Below are positions 5,419 to 6,364 of a stretch of 6,364 nucleotides of DNA, in pieces (the stretch's first letter is position 1; every line of letters begins with the position of its first letter). A model generated the notes under the pieces. That model had not been told where the DNA came from. It did no database searches and saw only the letters and a list, made by a program, of their open reading frames with translations. The stretch is from Candidatus Bathyarchaeota archaeon (lineage in GTDB: Archaea; Thermoproteota; Bathyarchaeia; Bathyarchaeales; Bathycorpusculaceae). The DNA is taken from contig JAOZHM010000122.1 of the NCBI GenBank assembly GCA_026014845.1, forward strand, positions 1 to 6,364, in the 5' to 3' direction. The translations under genes were made by a program, and so were the position numbers.

Positions 5419-6364
5419 ATGCGGCGTTCAGAAGTTTATTCTGCTAGTGTCATAGTGTTATCTTTAGCATCGTTAGTTCAGAATATAGCTGGTGCCTTGC
5501 CAGTTTCATATTTTCCATACTACGCAACTTCTCTAGGAGCTGAAATATGGTTCATAGGATCATTCGTAGCTGCTTTCTTGGTCGCAAATGCCCTTCTCTC
5601 CTCACATTTTGGAAGCCTTTCTGATCGTGTCGGCAGAAAAAAGTTGATTCAAGCTGGCTTACTTGCAGATGTCTTCTTGGGCACCTTGACTGGGCTGGTT
5701 CAGAATTGGCCATCTTTATTGATCGTCCGAGCCTTGAACGGAGTGGCTACAGCCGCAGTGCGTCCGGCTGCAGAGGCCTCTTTGATTGATCAGGTTCCCA
5801 GCAGCCGGAGAGGTGAGGCTTTGGGGTTCTTTTTGACTGCTACTATGGTGGGGTGGTTTTTGGGGCCGATTTTTGGCGGGACTATCCAGTTTTTGTCGGA
5901 AACTGGTTTGGGATTGGCTTTGGAAGATAGCTATCGTATTCCTTATTTTGTGGATTCTGCACTGTCGGTTATAGCCATGGGTTTGGTGGCTTGGAAAGTT
6001 CGTGAAACAAGAGGACACGGTTCGGTCAAAAAAAGAACGGAAGCTTCGAAGGAAGACGACTTTAAACTTACTGGTTGGGTTTTGCGGTCAGTCAGAGTTT
6101 TGTATGTTTCAACTGTGACGAATGGGTTTGCTGTGGGCTTTATTGCGCCAGTTGGTGTTCTGTTTCTAGGCGAGATGTTTGGAGCCATTCCGTTTCAAAT
6201 AGGAGCGATACTATCTGTTTCTGGATTTGTTGGAATATTATGCAACTTCTTTGCTGGAAAACTAGCTGATACATGGGGTAGGAAGCCAGTTATAGCTATT
6301 GGAAGTCTATCTTCTCGACTTGCTTCTTTCGTTTTGCCTTTCACAGTTAACCTTTGGCAAGCGA
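5419..6364 (+). CDS. Major facilitator superfamily transporter, probable drug/H+ antiporter type, C-terminus cut by the window edge
   Basis: The frame stays open from ATG 5419 to the window end (315 codons plus one base). Eight membrane helices and the start of a ninth are visible. Diagnostic motifs: motif A in the loop after helix 2 (GSLSDRVGRKK, 65-75); motif B Arg104 with Gly108 in helix 4 (VRALNG); and motif C in helix 5 (GWFLGPIFGG, 145-154), which is characteristic of MFS antiporters that exchange a solute for protons. Motif A is repeated in the second half (GKLADTWGRKP, 280-290). A long charged cytoplasmic loop (about 193-219) separates the two six-helix halves, as expected. Likely role: proton-driven export of a small molecule across the cytoplasmic membrane; the substrate is unknown. 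GGTG at 5410-5413 may serve as a short Shine-Dalgarno. It begins 145 bases after the preceding gene, so it is probably a separate transcription unit. Confidence 0.92.
   Translation, partial: MRRSEVYSASVIVLSLASLVQNIAGALPVSYFPYYATSLGAEIWFIGSFVAAFLVANALLSSHFGSLSDRVGRKKLIQAGLLADVFLGTLTGLVQNWPSLLIVRALNGVATAAVRPAAEASLIDQVPSSRRGEALGFFLTATMVGWFLGPIFGGTIQFLSETGLGLALEDSYRIPYFVDSALSVIAMGLVAWKVRETRGHGSVKKRTEASKEDDFKLTGWVLRSVRVLYVSTVTNGFAVGFIAPVGVLFLGEMFGAIPFQIGAILSVSGFVGILCNFFAGKLADTWGRKPVIAIGSLSSRLASFVLPFTVNLWQA

Noticed and set aside
5716..6269. Short frames on both strands inside the MFS gene
   Set aside because: The MFS frame covers the same bases with motifs A, B and C and membrane helices; the other frames show nothing coherent.
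3199..6364. A single operon of amidohydrolase, unknown protein and transporter
   Set aside because: The genes are in the same direction, but spacers of 92 and 145 bases each contain their own TATA-like element, so cotranscription is not supported by the sequence alone.
1..6364. CRISPR array, insertion sequence, tRNA or rRNA gene
   Set aside because: No regularly spaced repeats, transposase motifs, long terminal inverted repeats, or tRNA cloverleaf signals were found in the spacers.

Overview
This window looks like a piece of an archaeal chromosome. There are TATA-box-like elements upstream of the genes, few strong Shine-Dalgarno sequences, probable TTG starts, and single genes separated by AT-rich spacers. 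The proteins are plausible for an anaerobic or energy-limited lineage, but no ribosomal or taxonomic marker is present. A Bathyarchaeia-like origin is only a guess.

Layout. (1) Bases 1-764, minus strand: N-terminal third of a P2-type (calcium-pump-like) cation-transporting P-type ATPase, running off the left edge. (2) 765-930: a 166-base divergent promoter region with a clear TATA box at 850-859. (3) 931-2988, plus: complete membrane-bound proton-pumping pyrophosphatase (hppA) with the potassium-independent signature and an unusual Asp at the ion-gate Glu position. (4) 2989-3198: spacer with a T-rich probable terminator and a nested set of inverted repeats. (5) 3199-4473, plus: complete metal-dependent amidohydrolase of the imidazolonepropionase/Xaa-Pro-dipeptidase-like group. 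(6) 4566-5273, plus: a 235-residue soluble protein that I do not recognise, with a TTG start. (7) 5419-6364, plus: the first 315 codons of a major facilitator superfamily transporter with antiporter-type motifs, running off the right edge.

How the genes may work together. The divergent pair couples chemical energy to ion transport: hppA turns pyrophosphate hydrolysis into a proton gradient, and the P-type ATPase spends ATP to move a cation. The MFS protein is probably a secondary exporter that would use such a gradient. The amidohydrolase and the unknown protein show no clear functional link to these. The spacers of 92 to 210 bases and the separate promoter-like elements suggest single transcription units rather than an operon.

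Novelty. I see no CRISPR array, mobile element, toxin-antitoxin pair, defence island or RNA gene that I can name. The points most worth checking are the Asp substitution at the hppA ion gate, the unrecognised 235-residue protein, the nested inverted repeats between hppA and the amidohydrolase, and a perfect 18-bp palindrome inside hppA.
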